Below, piece after piece: positions 51,595 through 59,722 of a DNA stretch of 64,000 nt. Each line of letters starts with the position of its first letter. The first letter of the stretch is position 1. The translations under genes were made by a program, and so were the position numbers. Under the pieces are notes generated by a model. It worked only from the letters and a program-made list of their open reading frames with translations. It was not told where the DNA came from and did no database searches. Source of the DNA: Kineosporia corallincola (GTDB taxonomy: Bacteria > Actinomycetota > Actinomycetes > Actinomycetales > Kineosporiaceae); contig NZ_JAHBAY010000009.1 of assembly GCF_018499875.1 (NCBI RefSeq), forward strand, positions 1-64,000, in the 5' to 3' direction.

Positions 51595-54064
51595 ACCTGC
51601 CCGGGGGCGGTGCCGTGAGCCGCTCGAACTCCTCCCGCGAGCGTCGCTCCAGACGGCGCCCCGCCATCCAGGCGAACGCCACGCGGGCGGTCCCGCGCAC
51701 CCCACGTCCGCGGGCGATCTCCAGCACGGCGTCGGTGACCGCGCGGGTCGCGGCCCCCGCCGTCATCGTGTGCACGATCCGGAACGGCGCGTAGTAGACG
51801 AACAGGGTGTCCAGGTCCGGGTGAGAACTTCGGTCGGCCGCGCGCTTTCGCCGCTCCAGCAGCCGGAAGCCGAGACGCGCCAGGCGCCCGGGGGAGTGAC
51901 GCAGCTGATCGAGCGGGGTGTCCTGGTCGAACCGGCCCGGCTGCCAGCGCCTCTCGGGCAGTGGCCGGCCCAGGAGAGTCTCGAACACCGCGTCCGGCAC
52001 GTGGCGCACGTCGGCCCGCGCGTACGGCTCCAGCAGCGGGTCGGGCCGCCCGGCGGGAACCGTCCCGGCCACCGTGAGCGTGGCGGTCAGGGGCAGGTCG
52101 GCGCTGCTGGGGCCGATCAGGATCCGGTACTCGCCCTGCTCCACCTCCCAGGTCGAGGTGCGCACGTCGAAGAAGCGGAAGGTGCGCCCGCCGAACGGGA
52201 TCGTCACCCGCACCCGCTCGCCCGGCGCCAGGCGCACCTTGTGGAATCCCTTGAGTTCCAGGGCGGGCCGGTACACCACACCAGGCGTGAGACGGCGCAC
52301 GTAGAGCTGGGCCACGTCGGCACCGGCCCGCGACCCGGTGTTGGTGACGGTGAAGGCCGCGCCGTCCGGTCCGGCCTCCAGGCCGTCGTAGGCGAAAGTG
52401 GTGTAGCCGAGCCCGAAACCGAAGGGGAAGGCGGGAGCCACTCCGGCACTGGCGTGATAGCGGTAACGCACGAACACGCTCTCGCGGTACTCGGCGGTGC
52501 GGCCGGGGGAGGGGAACCGGGCCGACACCGGGTCGTCGGCCAGCCGCACCGGCATGGTCTCGGCCAGGCGGCCGCCCGGTTCCACGGCACCGGTCAGCAC
52601 GTCCCACACCGCCTCGGCCCCGGCCTGGCCACCCAGGTAGGTGTGCAGCAGGGCGGTGGTGTGCCCGAGCCAGGGGGTCTCGACCGGGCCGCCCGCCGCC
52701 AGCACCACCACGACCGGTGTGCCGGTGGCGGCGACCGCCATCAGCGTGTTCACCTGTGCCGCGGGCAGTTCCAGGTGCGGCCGGTCCAGGCCCTCGGACT
52801 CGTCGGAGGCCGGCACCGCCAGGGCGAGCACCACCACGTCGGCGCCCCGGGCGACCGCGCAGGCCTGCTCCGTCATCGCGTCGGTGCGCTCCCCGCCGGC
52901 GGTGAAACCCGGTGCGTAACCGGCCGATCGCAGGCCCGACGCGGCGAACGAGCCGATCAGCGTGCTCAGCCGGGTCGGGTTCACCAGCGACGAGCCGGCG
53001 CCCTGGTAGCGCGGCGCCGCCGCGAACGCCCCGACCGTCGCCACCCGGGTGCCGGGCGCCAGGGGCAGCAGGCCGCCCTGGTTGCGCAGCAGCACGCTGC
53101 CCTCGGCGGCGGCCAGCCGGGCCAGGGCGTGGTGGTCACCCGACCCACCGCCAGCGCCACCGCCGGGCCGGTCACCGGTGACCCGCTGCACCAGGGTGAG
53201 CAGCTCGTTCACCCGGGCGTCCAGGTCGGCCCCGGCCAGCGTGCCCTCCCGCACCGCCCGGGCGATCGCCCGCGCGGAGTTGAAGCCGTTGGAGGGCATC
53301 TCGATCGTGCCACCGGCCGCGACGGCGGCCGCCGGGTCGTGACCGCCGCCCCAGTCCGACACCACCACGCCGTCGAAACCCCACTCGCCGCGCAGGACAT
53401 CGAGCAGCAGGTGCGGGTTCTCGTGCGCGTGAACGCCGTTGACCAGGTTGTACGACGACATGATCAGCCACGGCCGGGACTCGCGCACCACGATCTCGAA
53501 CGCCGTCAGGTACATCTCGCGCAGCGTGCGCTCGTCCACCACCGAGTCCGACACCAGGCGCCGCAGTTCCTGGCTGTTGACGGCGAAGTGCTTGGGCGCG
53601 GCCGCCACGCCCTGCGACTGGATGCCCCGCACGTAGGCCGCGGCGAGCCGGCCGGACAGTTCCGGGTCCTCGGAGAAGTACTCGAAGTTGCGACCGCCCA
53701 GGGGGTTACGCTTCAGGTTCAGGCCCGGTCCGAGCAGCACGTGCACGTCGCGGGCGGCGGCCTCGCGGCCCAGGGCCGCCCCGATCCGCTCGGCCAGCGC
53801 CTCGTCCCAGCTGTTGGCCACGGTCGCCGCCGTCGGGAAGCACACCGCCGGCTCGCTCTCGCCCAGGCCCAGATGATCGGCGTCGGCGGGCTGCCGGCGC
53901 AGGCCGTGCGGCCCGTCGGACATCCAGAGCGGTGGGACGGCGAGGCGGGGCACGCCTCGGGTCTGCCACACGTTCGCCCCGCCGAGCAGCGCTGCCTTCT
54001 CCGGCAGGGACAGGTCTTCGGCGCTGATCCGGTGCGCGGCGCAGCCGGTTTCGGGGAGTGTCAC
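51584..54064 (-). CDS. Glycoside hydrolase family 3 (beta-glucosidase-like)
   Basis: An 826-residue family 3 glycosidase. The N-terminal TIM-barrel has MSDGPHGLR near the substrate site and the catalytic nucleophile Asp in GVVVSDWGGGHD; the second alpha/beta domain follows, with FPFGFGLGYTTFAY and the C-terminal fibronectin-like domain (RVTIPFGGRTFRFFD). About 120 further residues at the C-terminus, Arg-rich, are not part of the usual GH3 and may be an added domain. No signal peptide, so the sugar must be imported, in agreement with the MFS gene that overlaps its GTG start as GTGA. Likely cleaves a beta-glucoside; the exact linkage is unknown. Confidence 0.93.
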   Translation of the reverse strand: MTLPETGCAAHRISAEDLSLPEKAALLGGANVWQTRGVPRLAVPPLWMSDGPHGLRRQPADADHLGLGESEPAVCFPTAATVANSWDEALAERIGAALGREAAARDVHVLLGPGLNLKRNPLGGRNFEYFSEDPELSGRLAAAYVRGIQSQGVAAAPKHFAVNSQELRRLVSDSVVDERTLREMYLTAFEIVVRESRPWLIMSSYNLVNGVHAHENPHLLLDVLRGEWGFDGVVVSDWGGGHDPAAAVAAGGTIEMPSNGFNSARAIARAVREGTLAGADLDARVNELLTLVQRVTGDRPGGGAGGGSGDHHALARLAAAEGSVLLRNQGGLLPLAPGTRVATVGAFAAAPRYQGAGSSLVNPTRLSTLIGSFAASGLRSAGYAPGFTAGGERTDAMTEQACAVARGADVVVLALAVPASDESEGLDRPHLELPAAQVNTLMAVAATGTPVVVVLAAGGPVETPWLGHTTALLHTYLGGQAGAEAVWDVLTGAVEPGGRLAETMPVRLADDPVSARFPSPGRTAEYRESVFVRYRYHASAGVAPAFPFGFGLGYTTFAYDGLEAGPDGAAFTVTNTGSRAGADVAQLYVRRLTPGVVYRPALELKGFHKVRLAPGERVRVTIPFGGRTFRFFDVRTSTWEVEQGEYRILIGPSSADLPLTATLTVAGTVPAGRPDPLLEPYARADVRHVPDAVFETLLGRPLPERRWQPGRFDQDTPLDQLRHSPGRLARLGFRLLERRKRAADRSSHPDLDTLFVYYAPFRIVHTMTAGAATRAVTDAVLEIARGRGVRGTARVAFAWMAGRRLERRSREEFERLTAPPPGRFTT

Positions 54065-55332
54065 CGGGACATCACCTCCGGGCCGGCGGCCACCGGCACC
54101 GGGGCCACCGGCAGGAACGGCAGCACCGGCAGGGCCACCAGCGCGATCGCCGCGGTGCCCAGGTAGAGCAGCGTGTAGGAGCCGGGCCCGGTGACGACCG
54201 GCGCGGCCAGCACCGGCGCCAGCACCTGGGGCAGCGAGCTCGCGACGTTCGCGACGCCGAGCAGGGTGGCCCGGGTGCCCGGATCGGGCAGTGCGTCGGT
54301 GACGACCGCGACGTCGACCGCCAGGAACAGGCCGTAGCCCAGGCCCAGCACCAGCACCGCCGTCACCACCACGGCCATCGGGCCGGCCGCGGCCAGCAGC
54401 ACCGAGCCGGCGGCCAGCACCAGCGCCGCCGCCCCGGCGATGCCCCGGCGGTGGCCGAGCCGGTCCGACACCGGTCCCGCCGACGCCGCCGCGGCGCCGG
54501 CCACCGTCACGTAGCAGACCGTCAGGACCAGCACCCAGGTGCCCGGATCGGCGACTCCGGCCCGGTCGGACAGGAAGTAGTACAGGTACAGCAGTCCCAG
54601 CGCGCTCACCAGGTTCAGCAGCAGGCGCAGGCCGAACGCGGCGGCGAACGCCCGCCCGGGGCGAGGTCTCCCGACGGCGGTGCGCCGCGCCGGTCTCGCG
54701 TCGTCCACCAGCGGTTCGCCCCGAAACGGCGCGCCGGTGAGCAGAATCGGGACGACGAGCAGCGCAACCGCCACCGCCACGGCCAGATAGCCGAGGCGGC
54801 CCTCGCCGGTGGCCACGGCCAGCACCGTGCCCGCCACCGTGCCGGCCAGCTGGGCCACACCGAACAGCGAGCCGACCAGGCCCCGCCGCGCGGGCGGCAC
54901 CCGGTCGGCGATCAGCGCCGCCAGCACCGCGAACGGCCCGTTCAGGCCCACCTGCACGGCCAGCCAGCCGATCACCATCGTCGGGACGGACGACGCGGCG
55001 GACAGCACCAGCAGCCCGCTCACCCCGAGCAGGGCCCCGGCCACCAGCACCGGCGCCCGGCTGCCGGTGCGCGCCCGCAACCGGTCCGACAGCGCGCCCC
55101 AGAGCGGGTTCGCGATCATCGACCCGGCCGCCCCGACCCCGGTGACCAGGGCCAGCAGCGACTCCTTGCCCCGGCCCCCGGAACCGCCCAGGCCGATCAC
55201 CTCGGCCTGGGCCGGCAGCAGGATCTGGATCGGCCCGAACCAGCCGACGGCCACCCCGGCCGTGGCCAGCACCAGCGCGATCACCCAGCCCCGCCCCGGG
55301 CTGCCGGAGACGGTCAGCTTCGGTTCGCCCAT
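54061..55332 (-). CDS. MFS glycoside transporter
   Basis: A 423-residue transporter with 12 helices and the loop motif GALSDRLRARTGSRAP after helix 2, followed by a repeat (GPVSDRLGHRRG) after helix 8. The ATG at 55332 has GGGAGGG about 10 bases upstream; the longer reading is not needed. The stop codon overlaps the GH3 start, so uptake and hydrolysis of one substrate are coupled. It is of the same general type as the transporter at 17322, but the two are clearly distinct proteins. Confidence 0.88.
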   Translation of the reverse strand: MGEPKLTVSGSPGRGWVIALVLATAGVAVGWFGPIQILLPAQAEVIGLGGSGGRGKESLLALVTGVGAAGSMIANPLWGALSDRLRARTGSRAPVLVAGALLGVSGLLVLSAASSVPTMVIGWLAVQVGLNGPFAVLAALIADRVPPARRGLVGSLFGVAQLAGTVAGTVLAVATGEGRLGYLAVAVAVALLVVPILLTGAPFRGEPLVDDARPARRTAVGRPRPGRAFAAAFGLRLLLNLVSALGLLYLYYFLSDRAGVADPGTWVLVLTVCYVTVAGAAAASAGPVSDRLGHRRGIAGAAALVLAAGSVLLAAAGPMAVVVTAVLVLGLGYGLFLAVDVAVVTDALPDPGTRATLLGVANVASSLPQVLAPVLAAPVVTGPGSYTLLYLGTAAIALVALPVLPFLPVAPVPVAAGPEVMSR

Positions 55333-55419
55333 GCGACGGATCCCTCCCGTGCTCGCACCCGGTCCTCTGCGCTGATCATCATCCCGGTTCACCGGGAATC
55401 CGGGGCGGAATCGGGCGGA

Positions 55420-56769
55420 TCAGGTGGTGGCGCGGGTCAGCCGCTCGATGCCGCGCAGCAGGTCGGCCTGGGTGATCGGCCCGGGTGCGCCGCCCCGGGC
55501 CTCGGCCATGGCCTTCTCCAGCCGGGCCCGGCGCAGCACCTCGGCCAGGTCGGCTCCGGACAGCCCGGCCGCCTGCCGGGCCAGCCCGGAGACATCCAGG
55601 TCGTCGGCGAACATCCGGAAACCGTCTGCGGTGTGCCGGTTCTGGAGGGAGCGGATCTGCTTGGCCAGGATGTCGGCCCGGGCCCGGGCGCCGGGCAGCG
55701 GAACGGCCAGCTTCACGTCGAAACGGCCCGAGCGGATCAGGGATTCGTCCACCCGGTCGGGAAAGTTGGTGGTGGCCACCACGATCACGTTCGGGTTGAC
55801 CTCGGCCAGGTCGTTCATCTGCTGCTTGAAGATGCCCGCCACCGAGTTGACCGCCTGGTCGGCCGAGCCCCGCGGCCGGCCGGCGTAGCCGATGATGCTG
55901 TCGAACTCGTCGAACAGCAGCACCGTGGGCGAGGTGTAGCGGCGGGCCCGCTCGAACACCCGGGTGATGTTGCGCTCGGAGGCGCCCATCCAGCGGTCGA
56001 GGATGTCGCTGCTGCGCACCTCTTCGAGGGTGCCGCCGATCTCCTGGGCCAGGGCCCGGGCCAGGGTGGTCTTGCCGGTGCCGGGCGGTCCCCACATCAG
56101 GATGCCCTGCGGCCGCCGCGCGCCCCAGCGGGCCATCACCTCGGGGTGCCGGAACGAGTCGGCCACGTCGCGCAGCTGGGCCACCACCTCGTCCAGGCCA
56201 CCCAGGTCGTCGAGCCGCACGGCGTCGGGTTCGTCTGCGGCGCCGGTGGTTTCGCCCGGCAGGCCGATCCGGAAGGCGCGCCCGGCCAGATAGGGTGCGG
56301 CGCCGGCTCTGCGGGCGCCCAGTCGCACCGTGATCCGCAGCAGGGCGGCGAGCGTGCGCGCGGTGAGCCGATCGGCCGGCACGGTGACCAGGGCCCGGTC
56401 GGTGACCCGGCCGTCGAGCAGGGGACGCCCGGCGAGGGTCGTGGCGGTGAGCTCACCTTCGGTGAGCGGCCGGCCGGGTGGGCCCTCGAACAGCCGGCCC
56501 AGCGCCTCCAGCACCGGCGCCACCTGGTCGGCGCCGATCATGAACTGGTGCAGCGGACCGTCGAAACCCGGCTCCCGCAGGGTGATCCGGCCCTCCAGCC
56601 GCACCCCGCCCGGCTCGCGGGTGCAGAACAGGCCGAGCTGGGGCGTGCCGGTGCCGGTGCCGGTGAGCACCGGGTGGGTGATCCCGTCCGGCCCGGTGAG
56701 CACGCGGGCGATCACCTCGTCGGCGGCGGCGAGGTCGAACCGGCCGCCGGCGGCCTCGAAGGTGTCCAT
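55420..56769 (-). CDS. Single-domain AAA ATPase with unknown N-terminal domain
   Basis: A 449-residue protein. The first 180 residues form a domain I do not recognise. The AAA module is complete: Walker A GPPGTGKT (227-234), Walker B VLLFDEFDS (about 278-286), sensor 1 VVATTNFPDR, the second region of homology with the Arg finger in IRSGRFD, and the lid helices ending ADLAEVLRRARLEKAMA. It resembles CDC48/FtsH-like AAA modules more than clamp loaders. No protease domain is attached. The ATG follows TATCGT by six bases and no ribosome site is seen, so the mRNA may be leaderless. Partner unknown. Confidence 0.88.
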   Translation of the reverse strand: MDTFEAAGGRFDLAAADEVIARVLTGPDGITHPVLTGTGTGTPQLGLFCTREPGGVRLEGRITLREPGFDGPLHQFMIGADQVAPVLEALGRLFEGPPGRPLTEGELTATTLAGRPLLDGRVTDRALVTVPADRLTARTLAALLRITVRLGARRAGAAPYLAGRAFRIGLPGETTGAADEPDAVRLDDLGGLDEVVAQLRDVADSFRHPEVMARWGARRPQGILMWGPPGTGKTTLARALAQEIGGTLEEVRSSDILDRWMGASERNITRVFERARRYTSPTVLLFDEFDSIIGYAGRPRGSADQAVNSVAGIFKQQMNDLAEVNPNVIVVATTNFPDRVDESLIRSGRFDVKLAVPLPGARARADILAKQIRSLQNRHTADGFRMFADDLDVSGLARQAAGLSGADLAEVLRRARLEKAMAEARGGAPGPITQADLLRGIERLTRATT

Positions 56770-56775
56770 CCCATC

Positions 56776-56781
56776 ACGATA
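56776..56781 (-). promoter_or_regulatory. -10 box of leaderless AAA gene
   Basis: On the minus strand TATCGT ends six bases before the ATG at 56769. Confidence 0.4.
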
Positions 56782-56825
56782 ATCGCGCTTTCGCCGGGGT
56801 GCAGGGCAGCGTGGCACGGGTTCGC

Positions 56826-56873
56826 AATCATGGACGACGGAAGCCGCGACCGGGCTCCCCGTCGTCCATGATT
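56826..56873 (-). terminator. Terminator hairpin of the SDR gene (GGACGACGG family)
   Basis: AATCATGGACGACGG (56826-56840) pairs perfectly with 56859-56873, and AGCC with GGCT inside. It lies just after the SDR gene on the minus strand and upstream of the AAA gene. Confidence 0.8.
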
Positions 56874-56879
56874 CGAGGT

Positions 56880-57659
56880 TCAGGAGGCCTGGTAACGGGT
56901 GGCGAGCCGGGGGCTCTGCCCGCCGAAGGCCGCCAGGGCGGCCGCGAACGCCGTGTCCAGCAGGGAGGCGTCCTGCACGCCGGGGGCGCACACGGTCTCG
57001 CCCAGCTCCAGGCCGCGCAGGCCGGCCGTGACCACCTCGTCCGCGCTCATCCGCGGCACCGAGCTCAGGTCGAGGCCCTGCACCTCGTGGAACTCGGTGG
57101 CGACCACGCCCGGGCAGATCACCTGGGCCCGCACCCCGGTGCCCTCCAGCTCGGCGGCCAGGGTCTGCGTCATCGTCACCAGGTAGGCCAGGCTGCCCGC
57201 GTAGACCACGCGGCGCGGGCCCTGCGACTGCGGGGCGGCACCGCTGAACGCGATCATGCCCGCGACGTTGACGATCGTGCCCCCGCCGCGTTCGACCATG
57301 CCGCCGACGGCCGCGCGGGTGAGCAGCGTGGGGGCCAGCACCTTGACCCCGACCAGCTCCCGCGCCCGGTCGGCGGGCAGCTCGGCCAGCGGCATGTAGT
57401 GCGCCACCCCGGCATTGTTGACCAGCATCGTCAGCGGCTCGGCGGCGCACACGGCGGCGACCTCGTCGATGCCCTCCGGCGTGGACAGGTCCGCGGCCAG
57501 GACGCGCACACTCACCTCCGGGTGCGCGGCGGCGAACTCCTCGAGCCGGTCCTGACGGCGGCCGACCACGATCAGGTCGTGGCCGTCGTCCGCCAGGCGG
57601 GTGGCGAACGCCTGGCCGATGCCCGAGGTGGCGCCGGTGACCAGTGCGAGCTTGCTCAT
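56880..57659 (-). CDS. Short-chain dehydrogenase/reductase lacking the catalytic Lys
   Basis: A 259-residue SDR. The NAD(P) motif TGATSGIG, the NNAGVA motif and the catalytic Tyr153 are present, but the following YxxxK reads YAGSL, so the conserved Lys157 is Leu. The nucleotides at this place (CTG) are unambiguous. Such a change usually ends classical SDR activity, so the protein may have another role or bind cofactor without turnover. It is divergent from an XRE regulator with a strong operator between, the common arrangement of a regulator controlling an SDR. A terminator follows. Confidence 0.88.
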   Translation of the reverse strand: MSKLALVTGATSGIGQAFATRLADDGHDLIVVGRRQDRLEEFAAAHPEVSVRVLAADLSTPEGIDEVAAVCAAEPLTMLVNNAGVAHYMPLAELPADRARELVGVKVLAPTLLTRAAVGGMVERGGGTIVNVAGMIAFSGAAPQSQGPRRVVYAGSLAYLVTMTQTLAAELEGTGVRAQVICPGVVATEFHEVQGLDLSSVPRMSADEVVTAGLRGLELGETVCAPGVQDASLLDTAFAAALAAFGGQSPRLATRYQAS

Positions 57660-57768
57660 GTGTTCCTCCTCGTGGTGCTGCGGTCACTCCTGAAGGTGCC
57701 GGTTCTCGCGCGGTGCAGGAATCACCCCGCCGGTCCTGGGGGTCGCGGGACCAGGGTCGGACGGGCCC

Positions 57769-57799
57769 GGGTGGGGTGTACCGGTAGGGCACCCCACCC
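57769..57799. promoter_or_regulatory. Operator between SDR and XRE regulator
   Basis: GGGTGGGGTG (57769-57778) and CACCCCACCC (57790-57799) form a perfect 10-bp inverted repeat, spaced by 11 bases. Its position between the divergent genes fits a site for the XRE regulator. Confidence 0.6.
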
Positions 57800-57814
57800 G
57801 GCGGAGGCCGGGCC

Positions 57815-57820
57815 TAGCAT
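57815..57820 (+). promoter_or_regulatory. -10 box of leaderless XRE regulator gene
   Basis: TAGCAT ends six bases before the ATG at 57827. GCGGGG between them is too close to act as a normal ribosome site. Confidence 0.45.
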
Positions 57821-57826
57821 GCGGGG

Positions 57827-58729
57827 ATGGGTGTGAAGCAGGAGGTCAGGCAGGAGGTCAAGGAGTTCCTGACCTCTCGGCGGGCGCGGGTGACCCCGGA
57901 CCAGGCCGGGCTGGCGGGCGGTTCCAACCGCCGGGTGCCCGGGCTGCGCCGCACCGAGGTGGCGCTGCTGGCCGGGGTGAGTGTGGAGTACTACTCCAAG
58001 CTGGAGCGCGGCGATCTGACCGGTGCCTCGGAGGCGGTGCTGGCGGCGATCGCCGACGCGCTGCGGCTGGACGAGGCGGAGCGGGCCCACCTGTTCGACC
58101 TGGCCCGGGCCTGCGCGGGCCCGGCGGCCCGCAGCCGGCGCCGGGCACCGGCCGCGGCGGTGCGCCCGGCCGTGCGCTGGGCCCTCGACAACATCACCGG
58201 CGGGCCGGCCTTCGTGCGGAACGGGCGGCTCGACGTGCTGGCCGAGAACGCGTTGTTCCGGGGTCTGTACTGGGATGCCTACCAGCTGCGCGAGCGGCCG
58301 CTCAACCTGGCCCGGCTGACCTTCCTGCACCGTGAGCTGGCCGAGAGGTACTACCCGCAGTGGGACGTGTCGGCCGACATCAACGTCGCCATCCTGCGCA
58401 CCGAGGCCGGGCGCAACCCGTACGACCGCGACCTGCAAGACCTGATCGGAGAGCTCAGCACCCGCAGCGACGACTTCCGGGTGCGCTGGGGCGCGCACAA
58501 CGTGCGGCACCACGCCAACGGGCAGAAGCACTTCATCCATCCCGTCGTGGGTGACCTGCACATGTCCTACGAGGCGATGGAACCGATGGACGAGCCGGGC
58601 CTGAACTTCCTGATCTACGCGGCCGAGCCGGGCTCGCCCAGCGAGGCGTCGCTGCGGCTGCTGGCCAGCTGGGTGGCCACCCAGGAGCAGGGGGCGAGGG
58701 AACCCGGGGTGCCGCGGTCGCGGGACTGA
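57827..58729 (+). CDS. XRE-family regulator with MmyB-like sensor domain
   Basis: A 300-residue regulator. The N-terminal helix-turn-helix is VPGLRRTEVALLAGVSVEYYSKLERGD, typical of this family, and the rest is the MmyB-like ligand domain (VLAENALFRGLYWD, AILRTEAGRNPYDRDLQDLI, VRHHANGQKHFIHPVVG). Such proteins are usually encoded divergently from an SDR or oxidoreductase and repress it until a small molecule binds. The partner here is the SDR at 56880, and the operator between them is strong. Confidence 0.92.
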   Translation: MGVKQEVRQEVKEFLTSRRARVTPDQAGLAGGSNRRVPGLRRTEVALLAGVSVEYYSKLERGDLTGASEAVLAAIADALRLDEAERAHLFDLARACAGPAARSRRRAPAAAVRPAVRWALDNITGGPAFVRNGRLDVLAENALFRGLYWDAYQLRERPLNLARLTFLHRELAERYYPQWDVSADINVAILRTEAGRNPYDRDLQDLIGELSTRSDDFRVRWGAHNVRHHANGQKHFIHPVVGDLHMSYEAMEPMDEPGLNFLIYAAEPGSPSEASLRLLASWVATQEQGAREPGVPRSRD

Positions 58730-58764
58730 GCGTGTCCGGTGCGTGACGGAACGGTATCCTCTCG

Positions 58765-58792
58765 TTCGTCTCGCAGGATTCGTCTCGCAGGA
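58765..58792 (+). repeat. Perfect tandem duplication of 14 bp
   Basis: TTCGTCTCGCAGGA occurs twice with no gap, in the leader between a -10-like TATCCT (58754-58759) and the ribosome site of the Ddn-like gene. It may be a regulator site or a recent slippage. Confidence 0.7.
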
Positions 58793-58803
58793 GAGGGAGG
58801 TGG

Positions 58804-59232
58804 ATGCCGATGACCGACTTCAACACGATGATCATCGAGGAGTTCCGCGCCAACGAGGGGCGGGTCGGTGGCCGGTTCGCCGGGGCCCCGATGGTGCTGG
58901 TGCATCATCGCGGGCGCCGCAGCGGCACCGAGATGGTCAGCCCGATGGTGTATCTGGCGCACGAGAGCGACGACCGGGTGCTGTACGTGTTCGCGTCCAA
59001 GGCCGGGGCGCCGGAGAACCCGGGCTGGTACTTCAACCTGACGTCGGCCGGCGAGGCGTCGATCGAGCTCGGCACCGGCACCTACCCGGTGGCCGTGCGC
59101 GAGGTCACCGGTGCCGACCGGGACCGCATCTACGGCGAACAGGCCCGCCGTTACCCGGGTTTCGCCGAGTACGAGAAGAAGACCGAGGGCATCCGCACGA
59201 TCCCGGTGCTGGAGCTGACCCGCGTCGCGTAG
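58804..59232 (+). CDS. Ddn-like F420/deazaflavin-dependent oxidoreductase
   Basis: A 142-residue protein of the nitroreductase/deazaflavin (Ddn) family, which includes the mycobacterial F420-dependent enzyme that activates pretomanid. The family motifs are LVHHRGRRSGTEMVSPMVY, VFASKAGAPENPGWYFNLTS and YPVAVREVTGADRDRIY. It may reduce quinones or other substrates using reduced F420. The ribosome site GAGGGAGG precedes an ATG at 58804, just after a tandem 14-bp repeat. An overlapping start GTG at 58801 is possible. It is convergent with the BLUF gene, with a gap of only 7 bp. Confidence 0.93.
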   Translation: MPMTDFNTMIIEEFRANEGRVGGRFAGAPMVLVHHRGRRSGTEMVSPMVYLAHESDDRVLYVFASKAGAPENPGWYFNLTSAGEASIELGTGTYPVAVREVTGADRDRIYGEQARRYPGFAEYEKKTEGIRTIPVLELTRVA

Positions 59233-59239
59233 CTCCTGT

Positions 59240-59680
59240 TCAGGCGTGCTGGCCGGCCGACAGCATCAGCAGGGTGCGGGCCAGGAACGGGTCGGCCAGC
59301 AGGTCCAGGGTGCTGCCCGTCAGGTGGGCCAGGGCCGGTTCCGCCGCGATCATCGCCAGCACCGTGTCGGTGGTCGTGGTGGCCAGGCGCATCTGCCAGC
59401 CCTGGAACGAGCGCGTCTCCTTGGTGCCGCGGTGCACCAGGCGCACGTCGGTGTGCAGCATGTGCCGGCGGATCCGGCCGAAGGTCTCCTGCACGGCGTC
59501 CTGGGGGCCTTCGAGCATCTGCACGAAATAGGCGGTTCCGTGCGGTCTGTCGTGCACGTGGAGCAGGTGCCCGGTGACCCCGGACGCGGCGTTCCGGGTC
59601 CTGCTGACCCCCAGGAACTTCTCCATCTCGTCCTGGCTGAGGTCCACGAGGGCCTGGCTGACGTAGATCAGCTCGTACAC
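59240..59680 (-). CDS. BLUF-domain blue-light photoreceptor
   Basis: A 146-residue protein consisting of a BLUF domain and a short C-terminal helix. The FAD-binding residues are in place: Tyr6 in LIYVS, Asn30 in RTRNAASGVTGHLL, Gln54 in YFVQMLEGP, and the RIRRHMLHTDVRLVHRG segment. BLUF domains sense blue light through a hydrogen-bond switch at flavin. No output domain is fused, so it must act through a partner; none is obvious. The GTG start is preceded by GACAGG. It begins 42 bp after the stop of the membrane protein gene on the same strand and may be co-transcribed with it. Confidence 0.92.
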   Translation of the reverse strand: MYELIYVSQALVDLSQDEMEKFLGVSRTRNAASGVTGHLLHVHDRPHGTAYFVQMLEGPQDAVQETFGRIRRHMLHTDVRLVHRGTKETRSFQGWQMRLATTTTDTVLAMIAAEPALAHLTGSTLDLLADPFLARTLLMLSAGQHA

Positions 59681-59722
59681 CCTGTCGGCATCGGCGGCCC
59701 GGGCGGTGACCTTGAGGGTGCG

